The notes under the pieces: generated by a model
Databases searched by the model: none
What the model was told of the DNA's origin: nothing
Seen by the model: the letters and a program-made list of their open reading frames with translations, nothing else
Shown here: positions 53,204 through 63,661 of the stretch, in pieces
How the letters are laid out: every line of letters starts with the position of its first letter
How positions within the stretch are numbered: position 1 is the first letter of the stretch
Made by a program: the position numbers and the translations under genes
NCBI RefSeq assembly: GCF_000426285.1
Contig: NZ_AUFB01000022.1
Span: 1 to 64,000 of the forward strand
Source: Rhizobium leucaenae USDA 9039
GTDB taxonomy: Bacteria; Pseudomonadota; Alphaproteobacteria; Rhizobiales; Rhizobiaceae
Length of the DNA stretch: 64,000 nt
Direction of reading: 5' to 3'

Positions 53204-53818
53204 TCAACCTTCTCCACGAAATGACCGGGTTGCCGCAATCCAGGCCAGCGTCCGTTGTTCGGGATCGGGATTGCGCGTGATGTCGGTCACGACGGCGGCA
53301 CTATCCGCGCCGTTTTCGAACACGCCGGCAATGCGCTCCACCGTCAGTCCGCCAATGGCGACAAGCGGCAGCGGGTCGACGCGGCTCTTCCAGTCGCGCA
53401 GGCGATCCAGCCCTTGCGGCGCCCAGGACATCACCTTGAGAATCGTGGGGTAGATCGGACCGAGCGCGATATAATCCGGGCGCGCCGCAAGCGCGGTTGC
53501 CAGCTCCGCCTCGTCATGTGTGGAAAGCCCCAGCTTTAGGCCGGCCTCACGGATGGCGGCAAGATCGGCCGTCGCCAGATCCTCCTGGCCGAGATGGATG
53601 AAATCACAGCCTTCCTCGATGGCAAGCTGCCAATAGTCATTGACGATCAACTGGCACTCATGCGCCGCGCAGACTGCCTTTGCGCGCCGGATGTCTGCGC
53701 GTATATCCGATAAGGCGCGCTCCTTGATGCGCAATTGCACGAGTTTGACACCAAGCGGAACCAGCCTTTCGATCCAGGCGGCGCTATCGACGATCAAATA
53801 GAAGGGATCGAGCTTCAC
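53204..53818 (-). CDS. thiE: Thiamine phosphate synthase
   Basis: A 204-residue TIM-barrel enzyme that joins HMP pyrophosphate and thiazole phosphate. Family marks: VKLVQLRIKE near residue 27 with the Arg and Lys, CQLIVNDYWQLA, DFIHLGQEDL near residue 75 and LVAIGGLTVERI near 155. The start is GTG at 53818, which overlaps the thiG stop (GTGA). It is the last gene of the thiamine operon. Slightly divergent sequence is normal for rhizobial plasmid ThiE. Confidence 0.92.
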   Translation of the reverse strand: MKLDPFYLIVDSAAWIERLVPLGVKLVQLRIKERALSDIRADIRRAKAVCAAHECQLIVNDYWQLAIEEGCDFIHLGQEDLATADLAAIREAGLKLGLSTHDEAELATALAARPDYIALGPIYPTILKVMSWAPQGLDRLRDWKSRVDPLPLVAIGGLTVERIAGVFENGADSAAVVTDITRNPDPEQRTLAWIAATRSFRGEG

Positions 53819-54588
53819 GCGAATACCGCCTTTCCAATCACGGGTGTCGACGGAACCGCCATGTCGCGCGGCTCCAGCATGCCGGCGCTGAATGCCTGTC
53901 GGCCTGCCTCGATCGCCTTGGCGAAGGCTTCCGCCATTGCGGCGGGATCACCGGCGCCGGCAACCGCCGTGTTGAGAAGAACCGCATCGAAACCCAGTTC
54001 CGTCACGGTCGCTGCATGCGACGGCCGGCCGATGCCTGCGTCGACGATCAGCGGCACGTCCGGAAAATGCGCCCGCATGGACCGAAGGGCCGAAAGATTG
54101 AGCGGCCCCGCCGCCGTGCCGATCGGTGCGCACCAGGGCATCAGCACCTTGCATCCTGCTTCCAGCAGGCGCTCCGCCACCACTAGGTCGTCGGTCGTAT
54201 AGGGAAAGACCTCAAAGCCTTCACTGGCGAGAATGCGGGCTGCCTCCACAAGCGCGAAGACATCCGGCTGCAGCGTATCGTGATTACCGATCACCTCCAG
54301 CTTGATCCAGTTGGTGTGAAACACCTCGCGCGCCATTTTGGCCGTCAGCACGGCCTCGGATACACCGTGGCAGCCGGCCGTATTCGGAAGAACGCGGACG
54401 CCGAGCGCCCGGATCATATCGAAGAATGCGCCGCCGTTGCGCCCGCCGGCCGTTTCCCGCCGCAACGACACGGTGACGATCTCCGTCCTGGATCGCTTGA
54501 CAGCCTCGGCCAAAATGGCTGGCGAAGGATAACGCGCCGTGCCGAGCAGAAGGCGCGATTCAATCTGGCTTCCGTAGAGATCAAGCAT
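53815..54588 (-). CDS. thiG: Thiazole synthase
   Basis: A 257-residue TIM-barrel enzyme that builds the thiazole ring from deoxyxylulose phosphate, dehydroglycine and ThiS thiocarboxylate. Family marks: SRLLLGTARYPSP near residue 11, VLPNTAGCHGVSEAV near residue 60, IKLEVIGNHDTLQPD near residue 96 with the Schiff-base Lys, and PLIVDAGIGRPSHA near residue 175. The ATG at 54586-54588 follows GGAGGCTGACCC, 3 nt after the thiS stop. Confidence 0.95.
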   Translation of the reverse strand: MLDLYGSQIESRLLLGTARYPSPAILAEAVKRSRTEIVTVSLRRETAGGRNGGAFFDMIRALGVRVLPNTAGCHGVSEAVLTAKMAREVFHTNWIKLEVIGNHDTLQPDVFALVEAARILASEGFEVFPYTTDDLVVAERLLEAGCKVLMPWCAPIGTAAGPLNLSALRSMRAHFPDVPLIVDAGIGRPSHAATVTELGFDAVLLNTAVAGAGDPAAMAEAFAKAIEAGRQAFSAGMLEPRDMAVPSTPVIGKAVFA

Positions 54589-54591
54589 GGG

Positions 54592-54789
54592 TCAGCCTCC
54601 CTGCATTGGGGTCAGGATCTCGATCCTGTCATTGTCGTTCAAAAGATGATCGTCGCGATCCTCGCGATGTATGAGTTCGCCGTTGACCGCGGTTGCCAGC
54701 CACTCACCCTCATATTCGAGCGCGGCGAGAAGCTGCGAAAGCGTGGTTGCGGCTGTTGTCTCGGGTTCGCCGTTTATGATCAGGCGCAT
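54592..54789 (-). CDS. thiS: Sulfur carrier protein ThiS
   Basis: A 65-residue ubiquitin-like carrier (MRLIINGEPETTAATTLSQL...) with the conserved C-terminal Gly-Gly (LTPMQGG) that is adenylated and turned into a thiocarboxylate donating sulfur to the thiazole. Its start overlaps the thiO stop by 10 nt, so the two are coupled. Confidence 0.95.
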   Translation of the reverse strand: MRLIINGEPETTAATTLSQLLAALEYEGEWLATAVNGELIHREDRDDHLLNDNDRIEILTPMQGG

Positions 54790-55760
54790 CGGGAACTCCT
54801 TCGCTTCGTCTCTCCGGAAAAGACCATATCCGCGGCTTCGGCCGCCATCGCTGGCGCCAGCAAAAAACCGTGGCGATAAAGGCCGTTGAGGATGATGACA
54901 TTGTCCTCCCGCGTCACACGCGGAAGATTGTCTGGAAAGGCAGGGCGTATGCCGGCGCCGATTTCGACGATGGCGGCGTCGGCAAAAGCGGGATGCAGCG
55001 CATAGGCGGCGTTTAGCAATTCCATCAGCGAGCGGGCGGTGATCGGTCCTTCGAAGTCCGTTTCGATCATTGTCGCCCCGACCATGAACAGGCCCTCGCC
55101 GCGCGGCACGATGTAGACGGGAAAACGCGGATGCAGCAGGCGGACGGGACGCGTAAGCGTGACCTCTTGCGTCTGCAGATAGAGCATTTCGCCGCGAACA
55201 CCCCGCAACTCCGGGCTTTGGCCAAGGCGGGCCGCCCCCGTGCAATCGACAATTTCGGCGAATTCGCTGTCATCCGCAATCTCATCGACGAAGGTCACGC
55301 CCTTTGCCGACAGATCATTCTTCAACGATTGCAATGTCTCGCGAGGACTGAGGTGCGCTTCCTGAGGAAAAAACAGGCCATGCCTGAAACGACCGTCGAG
55401 GGAAGGTTCGAGGATGGCGATTTCCCGCTCGTCAACCCACCGATAGCCAGTCGTACGGCTGGCAAATCGCTTCAGTTCGCTTTGATCGCGGTTCGGCGCG
55501 ACGACCAGCGTTCCATTGCGAACGACCTTGCCGGGTAGGATCCCTTCCCATCGATCGGCGGAATCGCGGCCGCGCTCGAGAACGGCCGCATCGGCGCTTT
55601 CCCGTTCGCACCAGGGCGCCAGCATGCCGCCGGCGAGCCATGAGGCGGCTTGGCGGAAATTCCGGCTGGGATCGACGATCATAACCTCAGCACCGCGCCG
55701 AAGCAGTTCATGGGCGACCGTGAGGCCGGCAACGCCGGCCCCTTTGACGAGAACGCGCAT
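54780..55760 (-). CDS. thiO: Glycine oxidase ThiO
   Basis: A 326-residue FAD-dependent amine oxidase of the DAO family that oxidises glycine to the iminoacetate (dehydroglycine) used by ThiG. The Rossmann motif is KGAGVAGLTVAHELLRRGAE at residues about 6-25. GGMLAPWCERE (near residue 50), GVRGEMLYLQ and the C-terminal GIRPAFPDNLPR and LNGLYRHGFLLAPAMA segments are typical. The ATG at 55758-55760 lies 1 nt after the thiC stop. Confidence 0.93.
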   Translation of the reverse strand: MRVLVKGAGVAGLTVAHELLRRGAEVMIVDPSRNFRQAASWLAGGMLAPWCERESADAAVLERGRDSADRWEGILPGKVVRNGTLVVAPNRDQSELKRFASRTTGYRWVDEREIAILEPSLDGRFRHGLFFPQEAHLSPRETLQSLKNDLSAKGVTFVDEIADDSEFAEIVDCTGAARLGQSPELRGVRGEMLYLQTQEVTLTRPVRLLHPRFPVYIVPRGEGLFMVGATMIETDFEGPITARSLMELLNAAYALHPAFADAAIVEIGAGIRPAFPDNLPRVTREDNVIILNGLYRHGFLLAPAMAAEAADMVFSGETKRRSSRCA

Positions 55761-55761
55761 G

Positions 55762-57588
<1,827 letters not shown>

Positions 57589-57696
57589 GGTGTGAGGCTC
57601 CAAGTTGCAGTTGGAGACCCAGTCAATCAGCCGGAATGATGGAAAGACGCCGGCATAGAATCACGCGGAATCCGAAGCCTTCGAGCGCTTGCACCG

Positions 57697-57805
57697 TCCC
57701 TACGCCAGTATGAACTGGATCAGGTTCAACGGGTCACTGCGCCCACAATCGGCAAAGCCGTATTGCCTAGCAGTATCTCAGCCCCTTGCCGGGACTCCCC
57801 TGGTG
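57697..57805 (-). promoter_or_regulatory. TPP riboswitch (thi box) upstream of thiC
   Basis: Read on the minus strand, the region contains the conserved CTGAGATACTG core, then ACCCGTTGAACCTGATC and CAGTTCATACTGGCGTAGGG, the THI-element consensus. It lies about 109 nt upstream of the thiC start, so thiamine pyrophosphate binding should lower operon expression, presumably at translation initiation, as is common in alphaproteobacteria. Confidence 0.95.
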
Positions 57806-58016
57806 AATGTCGCAAAGACTATGTCCGGGCCTCTGCCCGTGTCAACCCTGGAACCACGGCCTTCAGCCCCTGACTGCGCACTCAAGGAATTTCAATAGGT
57901 TTTCCAACACTCGGAAAGATCGCCCGCTTATGATCGGGCAATCGGTTAGCGAGAAGCGCCGCATGGCTGGCGGCACCCCGCTACAAGCTGCACCTAGATG
58001 TGGAGCGTCGCGAAAA

Positions 58017-59021
58017 TCACCGCGTTTCCAGTATCCGCATCAACCGGCCGCGATAGCTATCCAGGATAACCGCCAACACGATGACAGCACCGATGACGAT
58101 CGGCTTGATGTTGTCGTCGGCGCCCAAAAGCTGCAACCCGGTCGATAGAACCTGCAGAATACAGGCACCGACAAGCGTGCCGATGATCGAGCCCTTTCCG
58201 CCCGAGAGGCTGGTCCCACCGATGATGACTGCGGCGATGGCATTCAGTTCATAGCCAATGCCTGCAACCGGACTGCCGACATTAAGGCGGAGCAGATAGA
58301 CCATGGCCGCAATGCCCGCAGTCAATCCGGAAATCGTGAACACGGCGACCTTGTATCTTTTGGGCTCGTGGCCCGACAAGCGGACCGCCTCCTCGTTGGT
58401 GCCGATCGCAAAGACGAAGCGCCCGAATACCGTGTAGCGCAGCACGAACCAGCCGATGAGAACCACCACGATCGCGATCAGAAAGATCGAAGGGAATACG
58501 CCGAAGAAGATCAGGTTCCCGAAATCCACGAAGGGTTGCGGCAGACCGGTGATCGTCGAGTTATCGCTGACGACGCGCGCCAAGCCGCTTGCAACATTCA
58601 GCATGCCGAGCGTCACGATGAAGGATGGAAGCTTCCACTTCTCGCAGACCCATCCGTTGATGGCGCCCAGGATAGCGCCGGTACCCATCGACGCCAGCGA
58701 AGCCAGAACGATCGCCTGCCATGGAGAAAACCGCGGGTCGATCATGATCGTTGCGCCGATGACCGTGCAAAGGGCGAGCAGCGAACCGACCGAAAGATCG
58801 ATGCCGCCGGTAAGGATGACGAAGGTCATGCCGGACGCCAGGACGGTGTTTATGGCAATCTGGACGAAAATCTTCAGAAAGTTTTCCGGCGTCGCGAAGT
58901 ATGGAGCCGTCGCCGAGAAGAAGATCAGGATCAGCACGAGGGCAATGGCTACTCCGGCTTCCTTCATCGAAATGCGGATAAGCTTGTCCCAGACGCCGGC
59001 CTTTTTGACCTCAGTCGTCAT
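58017..59021 (-). CDS. Ribose-type ABC transporter permease
   Basis: A 334-residue inner-membrane permease of the RbsC family with about nine hydrophobic segments. Family marks: GMTFVILTGGIDLSVGSLLA near residue 80, and IAAVIIGGTSLSGGKGSIIG near residue 255. The ATG at 59019-59021 lies just 1 nt after the ATPase stop and has only a weak ribosome binding site, so it probably depends on coupling. It is the last gene of the second sugar operon. Confidence 0.9.
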   Translation of the reverse strand: MTTEVKKAGVWDKLIRISMKEAGVAIALVLILIFFSATAPYFATPENFLKIFVQIAINTVLASGMTFVILTGGIDLSVGSLLALCTVIGATIMIDPRFSPWQAIVLASLASMGTGAILGAINGWVCEKWKLPSFIVTLGMLNVASGLARVVSDNSTITGLPQPFVDFGNLIFFGVFPSIFLIAIVVVLIGWFVLRYTVFGRFVFAIGTNEEAVRLSGHEPKRYKVAVFTISGLTAGIAAMVYLLRLNVGSPVAGIGYELNAIAAVIIGGTSLSGGKGSIIGTLVGACILQVLSTGLQLLGADDNIKPIVIGAVIVLAVILDSYRGRLMRILETR

Positions 59022-59022
59022 T

Positions 59023-60549
59023 TCAATGTTGCCGGACACGACTGTACTCCTTGTAAGCGAGTGAGAGAATCCTGCTCTCGTCAAATTGGTCCCGAGATAT
59101 CTCTCCGGCAATCTTGCCGTCCGAGAAAACGATCATGCGATGGCAAATGCCCATGAGCTCGGGCAGGTCGGACGACACGACCAAGACGCCTTTTCCTTCG
59201 GCGGCAAACTTCCAGAGAAGTTCGTAGATCTCCGCCTTGGCACCCACATCGATGCCGCGCGTCGGCTCATCGAAGATCAGCACCTTGGGACCGCGGAACA
59301 GCCATTTGGCGATGACCACCTTCTGTTGATTGCCACCGGAAAACGTCCGGACCGCCTGATGGATAGACGGCGTCTTTATGTGCAGCTCATGCACGAGGCG
59401 CTGCGAGCGATCCTCTTCCACCCTCTGACGGATCAGTCCGTTGCGGGAGATCTTGCCGAGGTCGGTTATGGTCGTGTTTTCGGCGCAGCTCATGTCCAGC
59501 ATCAGGCCCTGCAGCTTGCGGTCTTCTGTCGCCAGACAAAGCCCCGCCGCAACTGCATCCTTGGGCGAGTTGATCTCGACCTCTTTTCCGTCGATGCGAA
59601 TTTCACCCGCAGCCTTGTCGTCGGCGCCGAATATAGCACGTACCGCCTCCGTTCGCCCGCTGCCGACGAGGCCGGCAATGCCGACAATCTCTCCCTTGCC
59701 GACGGAAAACGACAATTCGGGGCTGTTTCGTGTTACCCTGAGGCCGGAGACGCCAAGCGCCTCTCCGAACACGGCACTGTCACTGCGAAAAACGCCATGA
59801 TCCGAAAGGGTTCGTCCGACCATGAGTTCGACAATGTCGGGAATAGCCAATCCCGGCAGCGGACGCGTGATCACGTGCTGACCGTCGCGCAACACCGTGA
59901 CATTGTCGCCGACTTCAAAAATCTCTTCCAATCTGTGGGATATGTAAAGCGTCGTGACGCCGCGCGCTTTCAGCCGTTTCAGAATTTCGAACAGGCGGTC
60001 GACCTCCCTGGAGGTCAAGGTTGCCGTCGGTTCATCGAGAACAAGCAGCTTGCTTTCATAACAAAGCGCCTTGGCGATCTCGAGCAATTGGAGCTGCGCG
60101 ACGCTGAGGCGATTGGCCGGCGTGGTCGGGGCGACATCAAGGCCGACTTCCGCCAGCAGCTCGGCCGCTCTTTTATTCATTTCCCTGTAGTTCACCAGGC
60201 CGTACCGACGCGGAAGGTGCTCAAAAAGCAGATTTTCGGCGACGGTGAGATTGGAAAGAGGGTGCAGTTCCTGGTGGATGACTCGGATGCCCGCTTTGAA
60301 TGCCTCCAGCGGCGAGTTTGGACTGTAGTTTTCCCCGTCAAACACGATGTGGCCATCGTCCGGCTTGAATACGCCGCCGAGGAGATTGATCAGCGTCGAT
60401 TTGCCGGCACCATTCTCGCCAAGAAGAATATGGCCTTCGCCCCGGCCAATCTGCATTGAGACGTCCCGGAGTGCCACCACACCCGGGAAGCGTTTGCCGA
60501 TTCCTTCCAGCGTCAAGATGAAGTCATCTGATGGGTCTGACACGTCCAC
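59023..60549 (-). CDS. Ribose-type ABC transporter ATP-binding protein (two domains)
   Basis: A 508-residue double ATPase of the RbsA/MglA type. Domain 1: Walker A GENGAGKST near residue 45, an altered signature LSVAQLQLLEIAKAL and Walker B LLVLDEPTATLT. Domain 2: GLVGSGRTEA (no Walker lysine), FSGGNQQKVVIAKWL and Walker B VLIFDEPTRGID. Domain 1 signature LSVAQ is common in this branch. The start is a GTG at 60549 or the GTG at 60543, which is nearer to the GAGGT motif. It is preceded by the hairpin at 60662. Confidence 0.9.
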   Translation of the reverse strand: MDVSDPSDDFILTLEGIGKRFPGVVALRDVSMQIGRGEGHILLGENGAGKSTLINLLGGVFKPDDGHIVFDGENYSPNSPLEAFKAGIRVIHQELHPLSNLTVAENLLFEHLPRRYGLVNYREMNKRAAELLAEVGLDVAPTTPANRLSVAQLQLLEIAKALCYESKLLVLDEPTATLTSREVDRLFEILKRLKARGVTTLYISHRLEEIFEVGDNVTVLRDGQHVITRPLPGLAIPDIVELMVGRTLSDHGVFRSDSAVFGEALGVSGLRVTRNSPELSFSVGKGEIVGIAGLVGSGRTEAVRAIFGADDKAAGEIRIDGKEVEINSPKDAVAAGLCLATEDRKLQGLMLDMSCAENTTITDLGKISRNGLIRQRVEEDRSQRLVHELHIKTPSIHQAVRTFSGGNQQKVVIAKWLFRGPKVLIFDEPTRGIDVGAKAEIYELLWKFAAEGKGVLVVSSDLPELMGICHRMIVFSDGKIAGEISRDQFDESRILSLAYKEYSRVRQH

Positions 60550-60661
60550 CTCATGCGTGGTCTATTTCAATGGGAGATGCCCCGCCTCCACGCAGTCCGT
60601 ATTCCGAGGTTCGAAACGACCTCAGCGGCGTCATCGACGCCGAAAACGGTTCGTGGTGGTG

Positions 60662-60684
60662 AGCGCCGGCCATCAGCCGGCGCT
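60662..60684. promoter_or_regulatory. Stem-loop between binding-protein and ATPase genes
   Basis: Perfect 9-bp arms AGCGCCGGC (60662-60670) and GCCGGCGCT (60676-60684) with a 5-nt loop lie between the substrate-binding gene and the downstream ATPase gene. Such hairpins often protect the 5' part of the mRNA or cause partial termination so that the binding protein is made in excess. No U-tract is evident on the operon strand. Confidence 0.55.
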
Positions 60685-60710
60685 TCTTTGCCTCACAGCC
60701 GGCAATTCGA

Positions 60711-61700
60711 CTATTTGAGGTCCTTGGCGGTGACGAGCTTGACATCCGTCTTGACCCAGCCAGTGAATTTTTCACCGGCAAGTTCGCGCAGACCGTATTT
60801 GATGCCCATGACGGCCATCTCGGCGCCGTATTGCTCGACCGTGGCAAGCATCTTGCCGTCCTTGATCAGCGGCTGCACCGGCGGAATGTTGTCAAAGCCG
60901 ACAACCTTGATCTTGCCGCTTTGGCCGGCAGCATCGAGAGCCTTGACGACGCCGAGAGCCATGGAGTCGTTGGCTGCCATAACGCCCTGAATATCCTTAT
61001 ATTTGGTCAGGAAATTCGTCATGACGGTATTGGCTTCTTCCGTCTCCCAATGAGCCGTCTTGCTGTCGAGAAGCTGCAGCTTGCCGGCGTTGATGGAATC
61101 CATGAAGCCTTCCTTGCGCTCCTTGGCATTGTCGGCCTCAGGGTTACCCTCCAGGATGACAACCTTCCCGCCGGGACCAAGGTCCTTGGCAAGCGCATCG
61201 CCAGCAAGCTTCGCTCCTTCACGGTTGTCGGGCCCGAAGAATGCGAGATCGATACCGGCAGCCTTCTTTGCGTCGGCATCGAGCGGCACGTCGATGTTGA
61301 TGACCTTGACGCCGGCCTTCACTGCCTTTGCAAGAGGGGTGGCCATAGCCTTTGAATCGGCCGGCGCAACGACGATGATGTCGTATTTCTGCGTCACGAA
61401 GTTTTCGACGGCATCGACTTGAGCGGCGAAATCACGCTCGTCCTTCATGCCGACGGCTTTGAATTCAAACTTGTCCTTGTTTTCAGCCGCATATTTATCG
61501 GCGCCGGCCTTCATCTGCTTGAAGAACTCATTGGACAAGGATTTCATGATCAAGCCGACCTTAGGCTTGCTCGCCGCCGCAAAGGCAGGCGACACGCCGC
61601 AGGACAGTGCGAGCATCAACGTGCCGGCAAGTCCAAGCTTCAACGCCGCACGGCGCGGCGCATTGATCAAGACGGAATCACGCTTTTTAGAATTGGACAT
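60711..61700 (-). CDS. Ribose-type ABC transporter substrate-binding protein
   Basis: A 329-residue periplasmic binding protein of the Peripla_BP_4 type. The signal peptide covers residues about 1-42 with two Arg in RRAALKLGLAGTLML and cleavage near AFAA. The mature domain has VGLIMKSLSNEFFKQMKAGA, YDIIVVAPADSKAMATPL, VKVINIDVPLD and VMAANDSMALGVVKALD with VVGFDNIPPV, typical of sugar binders. GGAGAGAA precedes the ATG at 61698-61700. It is the first gene of the operon and faces the LacI-type gene across the operator region. Confidence 0.9.
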   Translation of the reverse strand: MSNSKKRDSVLINAPRRAALKLGLAGTLMLALSCGVSPAFAAASKPKVGLIMKSLSNEFFKQMKAGADKYAAENKDKFEFKAVGMKDERDFAAQVDAVENFVTQKYDIIVVAPADSKAMATPLAKAVKAGVKVINIDVPLDADAKKAAGIDLAFFGPDNREGAKLAGDALAKDLGPGGKVVILEGNPEADNAKERKEGFMDSINAGKLQLLDSKTAHWETEEANTVMTNFLTKYKDIQGVMAANDSMALGVVKALDAAGQSGKIKVVGFDNIPPVQPLIKDGKMLATVEQYGAEMAVMGIKYGLRELAGEKFTGWVKTDVKLVTAKDLK

Positions 61701-61754
61701 TTCTCTCCTCCCGAACGGTCCTGGGCTCAACTCCACCTGAGCTGAGACTAACAA

Positions 61755-61767
61755 TGAACCGTTTCCA
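61755..61767. promoter_or_regulatory. LacI-family operator, copy 1
   Basis: TGAACCGTTTCCA, a near-palindrome of the TGAAACGGTTCA type, lies 55 bp upstream of the substrate-binding protein start on the minus strand. Confidence 0.75.
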
Positions 61768-61870
61768 GCCATTAATGCGTAACAGTGCCCCGGAGGATTG
61801 TCAACTCGCCCAAACGAAGCAAAAAGGGAAACGCGACCCCAAGAACTAGCCAACAGCGAAGTCGGCTCGA

Positions 61871-61883
61871 TGAACCGTTTCCA
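61871..61883. promoter_or_regulatory. LacI-family operator, copy 2
   Basis: The same 13 bases, TGAACCGTTTCCA, recur exactly here, 116 bp from copy 1 and 154 bp upstream of the LacI-type start. Two identical sites at this distance suggest cooperative binding and looping across the divergent promoters. Confidence 0.75.
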
Positions 61884-62036
61884 TTGAATATCCGCAATGG
61901 CCGTGCTATGGCTGTCTATGCTCGGAAATAACGAGCAGACCTTTGACTAAGGCGATAGAGACCGTTAGCTGAAAGCACAAATCAGACGTCTTTGGATGCC
62001 CCGAAGGGCGAAGATGAAGGGACATATATTTCTGCT

Positions 62037-63047
62037 ATGCCAAAGGTCGGAATTCGAGATGTTGCCAGGCTTGCAGGGGTTTCTACCGGGACTGTCTCAA
62101 GAGTTTTGAATGATCATCCCTCTGTTACCGACGAATTAAGAGCACGTGTCAGAGGCATCATCGAAGAACTGGGCTACCTGCCCGATCCGTCCGCGCGAAG
62201 CATGCGCGGCAAGGTCAGCCGTCTCATCGGGATCGTCATTCCGGATCTGACCAATCCCTTCTTCTCGGAGCTCGTCCAGTCCGCCGAACAAGCGGCCGCA
62301 AACCATGGCTACAACATCATCGTCATGACGTCCTTTGATCATGCAGCCAAGGAGGCCGATCGCATCGGACAACTGACCAGCCGCAAAGTGGACGGCATCA
62401 TCCTTGTTCCCTGCAACGATTTCCATACGATCAAGCTGCCGAAGGGATTGCCGATCATCGTCGTCGACCGTCTGATGCCGGGATATTTCGGCATTGCCGC
62501 AGACCATCGCAATGGCGTCCGCCTTGGTGTCGAGCATCTTTTGAAGCTCGGCCATCGCCGCATCGGCTTCATTTCAGGGCCTAAACACTCTGTCCCTGCC
62601 AAAGACCGCCTTCGGGGCTATCTGGACGCAATGGAGCAAATTCAAGGTGACGGGCAACTGGCCAGTCCATCCCTGATCGCCGAAGCGGCATTTGACTATG
62701 AAAGCGGCCGCCTTGCAGGAAACTATCTTCTTGCACGCGCGCGCCATGAGCGCCCAACCGCGATCTTCGCAAGCTCGGATCAGCAGGCGATCGGCTGCAT
62801 GCGGGCGGCGCACGACCTTGGTATTCCGATACCCGCAGCCCTTTCGGTCGTGGGCTTCGACGGCATCCCCCTCTCTAGCATGACGACGCCGCGCCTGACG
62901 ACCGTGAAGCAGCCGATCCAAAGGATTGCAGCGGCAGCCGTGGCAATCCTGCTAAACAAGCAACCCCTGCCAGGTCTCGACGACCCAATCCTGCTTGCTT
63001 GCGAGATTTCGGAGGGCGAAACGACCTCGGCGCCCCAACCCGATTGA
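62037..63047 (+). CDS. LacI-family transcriptional regulator, divergent from the ribose-type ABC operon
   Basis: A 336-residue regulator. The helix-turn-helix is GIRDVARLAGVSTGTVSRVL near residues 5-24 and the hinge helix lies near residue 50 (YLPDPSARSM). The effector domain follows (IGIVIPDLTNPFFSELVQSA, DGIILVPCND, SVVGFDGIPLSSM). The ATG at 62037 begins directly before the DNA-binding domain; the frame extends to a TTG at 61992, and AAGGGA lies about 14 nt upstream of the ATG. The two TGAACCGTTTCCA sites are its likely operators. It probably represses the ABC operon in absence of the sugar. Confidence 0.9.
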   Translation: MPKVGIRDVARLAGVSTGTVSRVLNDHPSVTDELRARVRGIIEELGYLPDPSARSMRGKVSRLIGIVIPDLTNPFFSELVQSAEQAAANHGYNIIVMTSFDHAAKEADRIGQLTSRKVDGIILVPCNDFHTIKLPKGLPIIVVDRLMPGYFGIAADHRNGVRLGVEHLLKLGHRRIGFISGPKHSVPAKDRLRGYLDAMEQIQGDGQLASPSLIAEAAFDYESGRLAGNYLLARARHERPTAIFASSDQQAIGCMRAAHDLGIPIPAALSVVGFDGIPLSSMTTPRLTTVKQPIQRIAAAAVAILLNKQPLPGLDDPILLACEISEGETTSAPQPD

Positions 63048-63181
63048 GCACAATCATGGCCGAGCCGGCGGCTAGCGCTCACCAAGGCGCGGATCTCATA
63101 AAATAGATCGAGCGGCATGTACGCCGCGCGCGCGCATCCAATGACGCCGTAGTCGACGACTGCGCTCGCCACGACCGCGGC

Positions 63182-63661
63182 TCATTGCAATCCACACAAA
63201 TTCGAGAGGTGTATTTGCGCCCACGTGCGCAGGAATTCCTGCGTTTGAGGCAGTTTGGATAGGAGTTCGCCAGCTTGTCCGCTCACATTTATGTCCGAAT
63301 CCGTTATCCGACACGCGCCGATATCCATTGTCACCGTCGCTACCACCTTGCCGTCCATGGGTGATAACTGGAGAAAGGATTCGGAACTAGAACCGCAAGT
63401 AAGGGACACGTTTGCGGTCACGGAGACACCACTTGGGGCTGTGCAGAAATCGACGCCCGTTACCTCAAGTCTCCTAGTGCGATTGGGTCCCGAAGGCATC
63501 TGTTCGCATAGCTTCGCAGTCGCAATTATCGAGCTGATCTGTTGCCATTCCGGACTTTTCAAAGCTGACCAACAGCCAGCCGCGGCAGAATCGGAAAATG
63601 CGATACTTAAGCCTGCAGAAATCACGGCGATTTCCGCGAATCTGACAAATCGGTCGCTCAT
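63182..63661 (-). CDS. Small exported protein of unknown function
   Basis: A 159-residue protein with an N-terminal signal peptide (residues 1-28: FAEIAVISAGLSIAFSDSAA, cleaved near AAAG). The mature part has five cysteines (GCWSALK, LCEQMPSG, FCTAPSG, LTCGSSS, ACRITDS, with a last NLCGLQ), which would allow disulfides in the periplasm. No domain recognised. It ends with a hydrophobic helix-like LPQTQEFLRTWAQIHLSN. It lies alone, downstream of the LacI-type gene but on the opposite strand. Confidence 0.65.
   Translation of the reverse strand: MSDRFVRFAEIAVISAGLSIAFSDSAAAGCWSALKSPEWQQISSIIATAKLCEQMPSGPNRTRRLEVTGVDFCTAPSGVSVTANVSLTCGSSSESFLQLSPMDGKVVATVTMDIGACRITDSDINVSGQAGELLSKLPQTQEFLRTWAQIHLSNLCGLQ

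Noticed and set aside
59086..60459. 457-codon plus-strand frame opposite the ribose-type ATPase gene
   Set aside because: Antisense shadow of a well-supported ABC ATPase.
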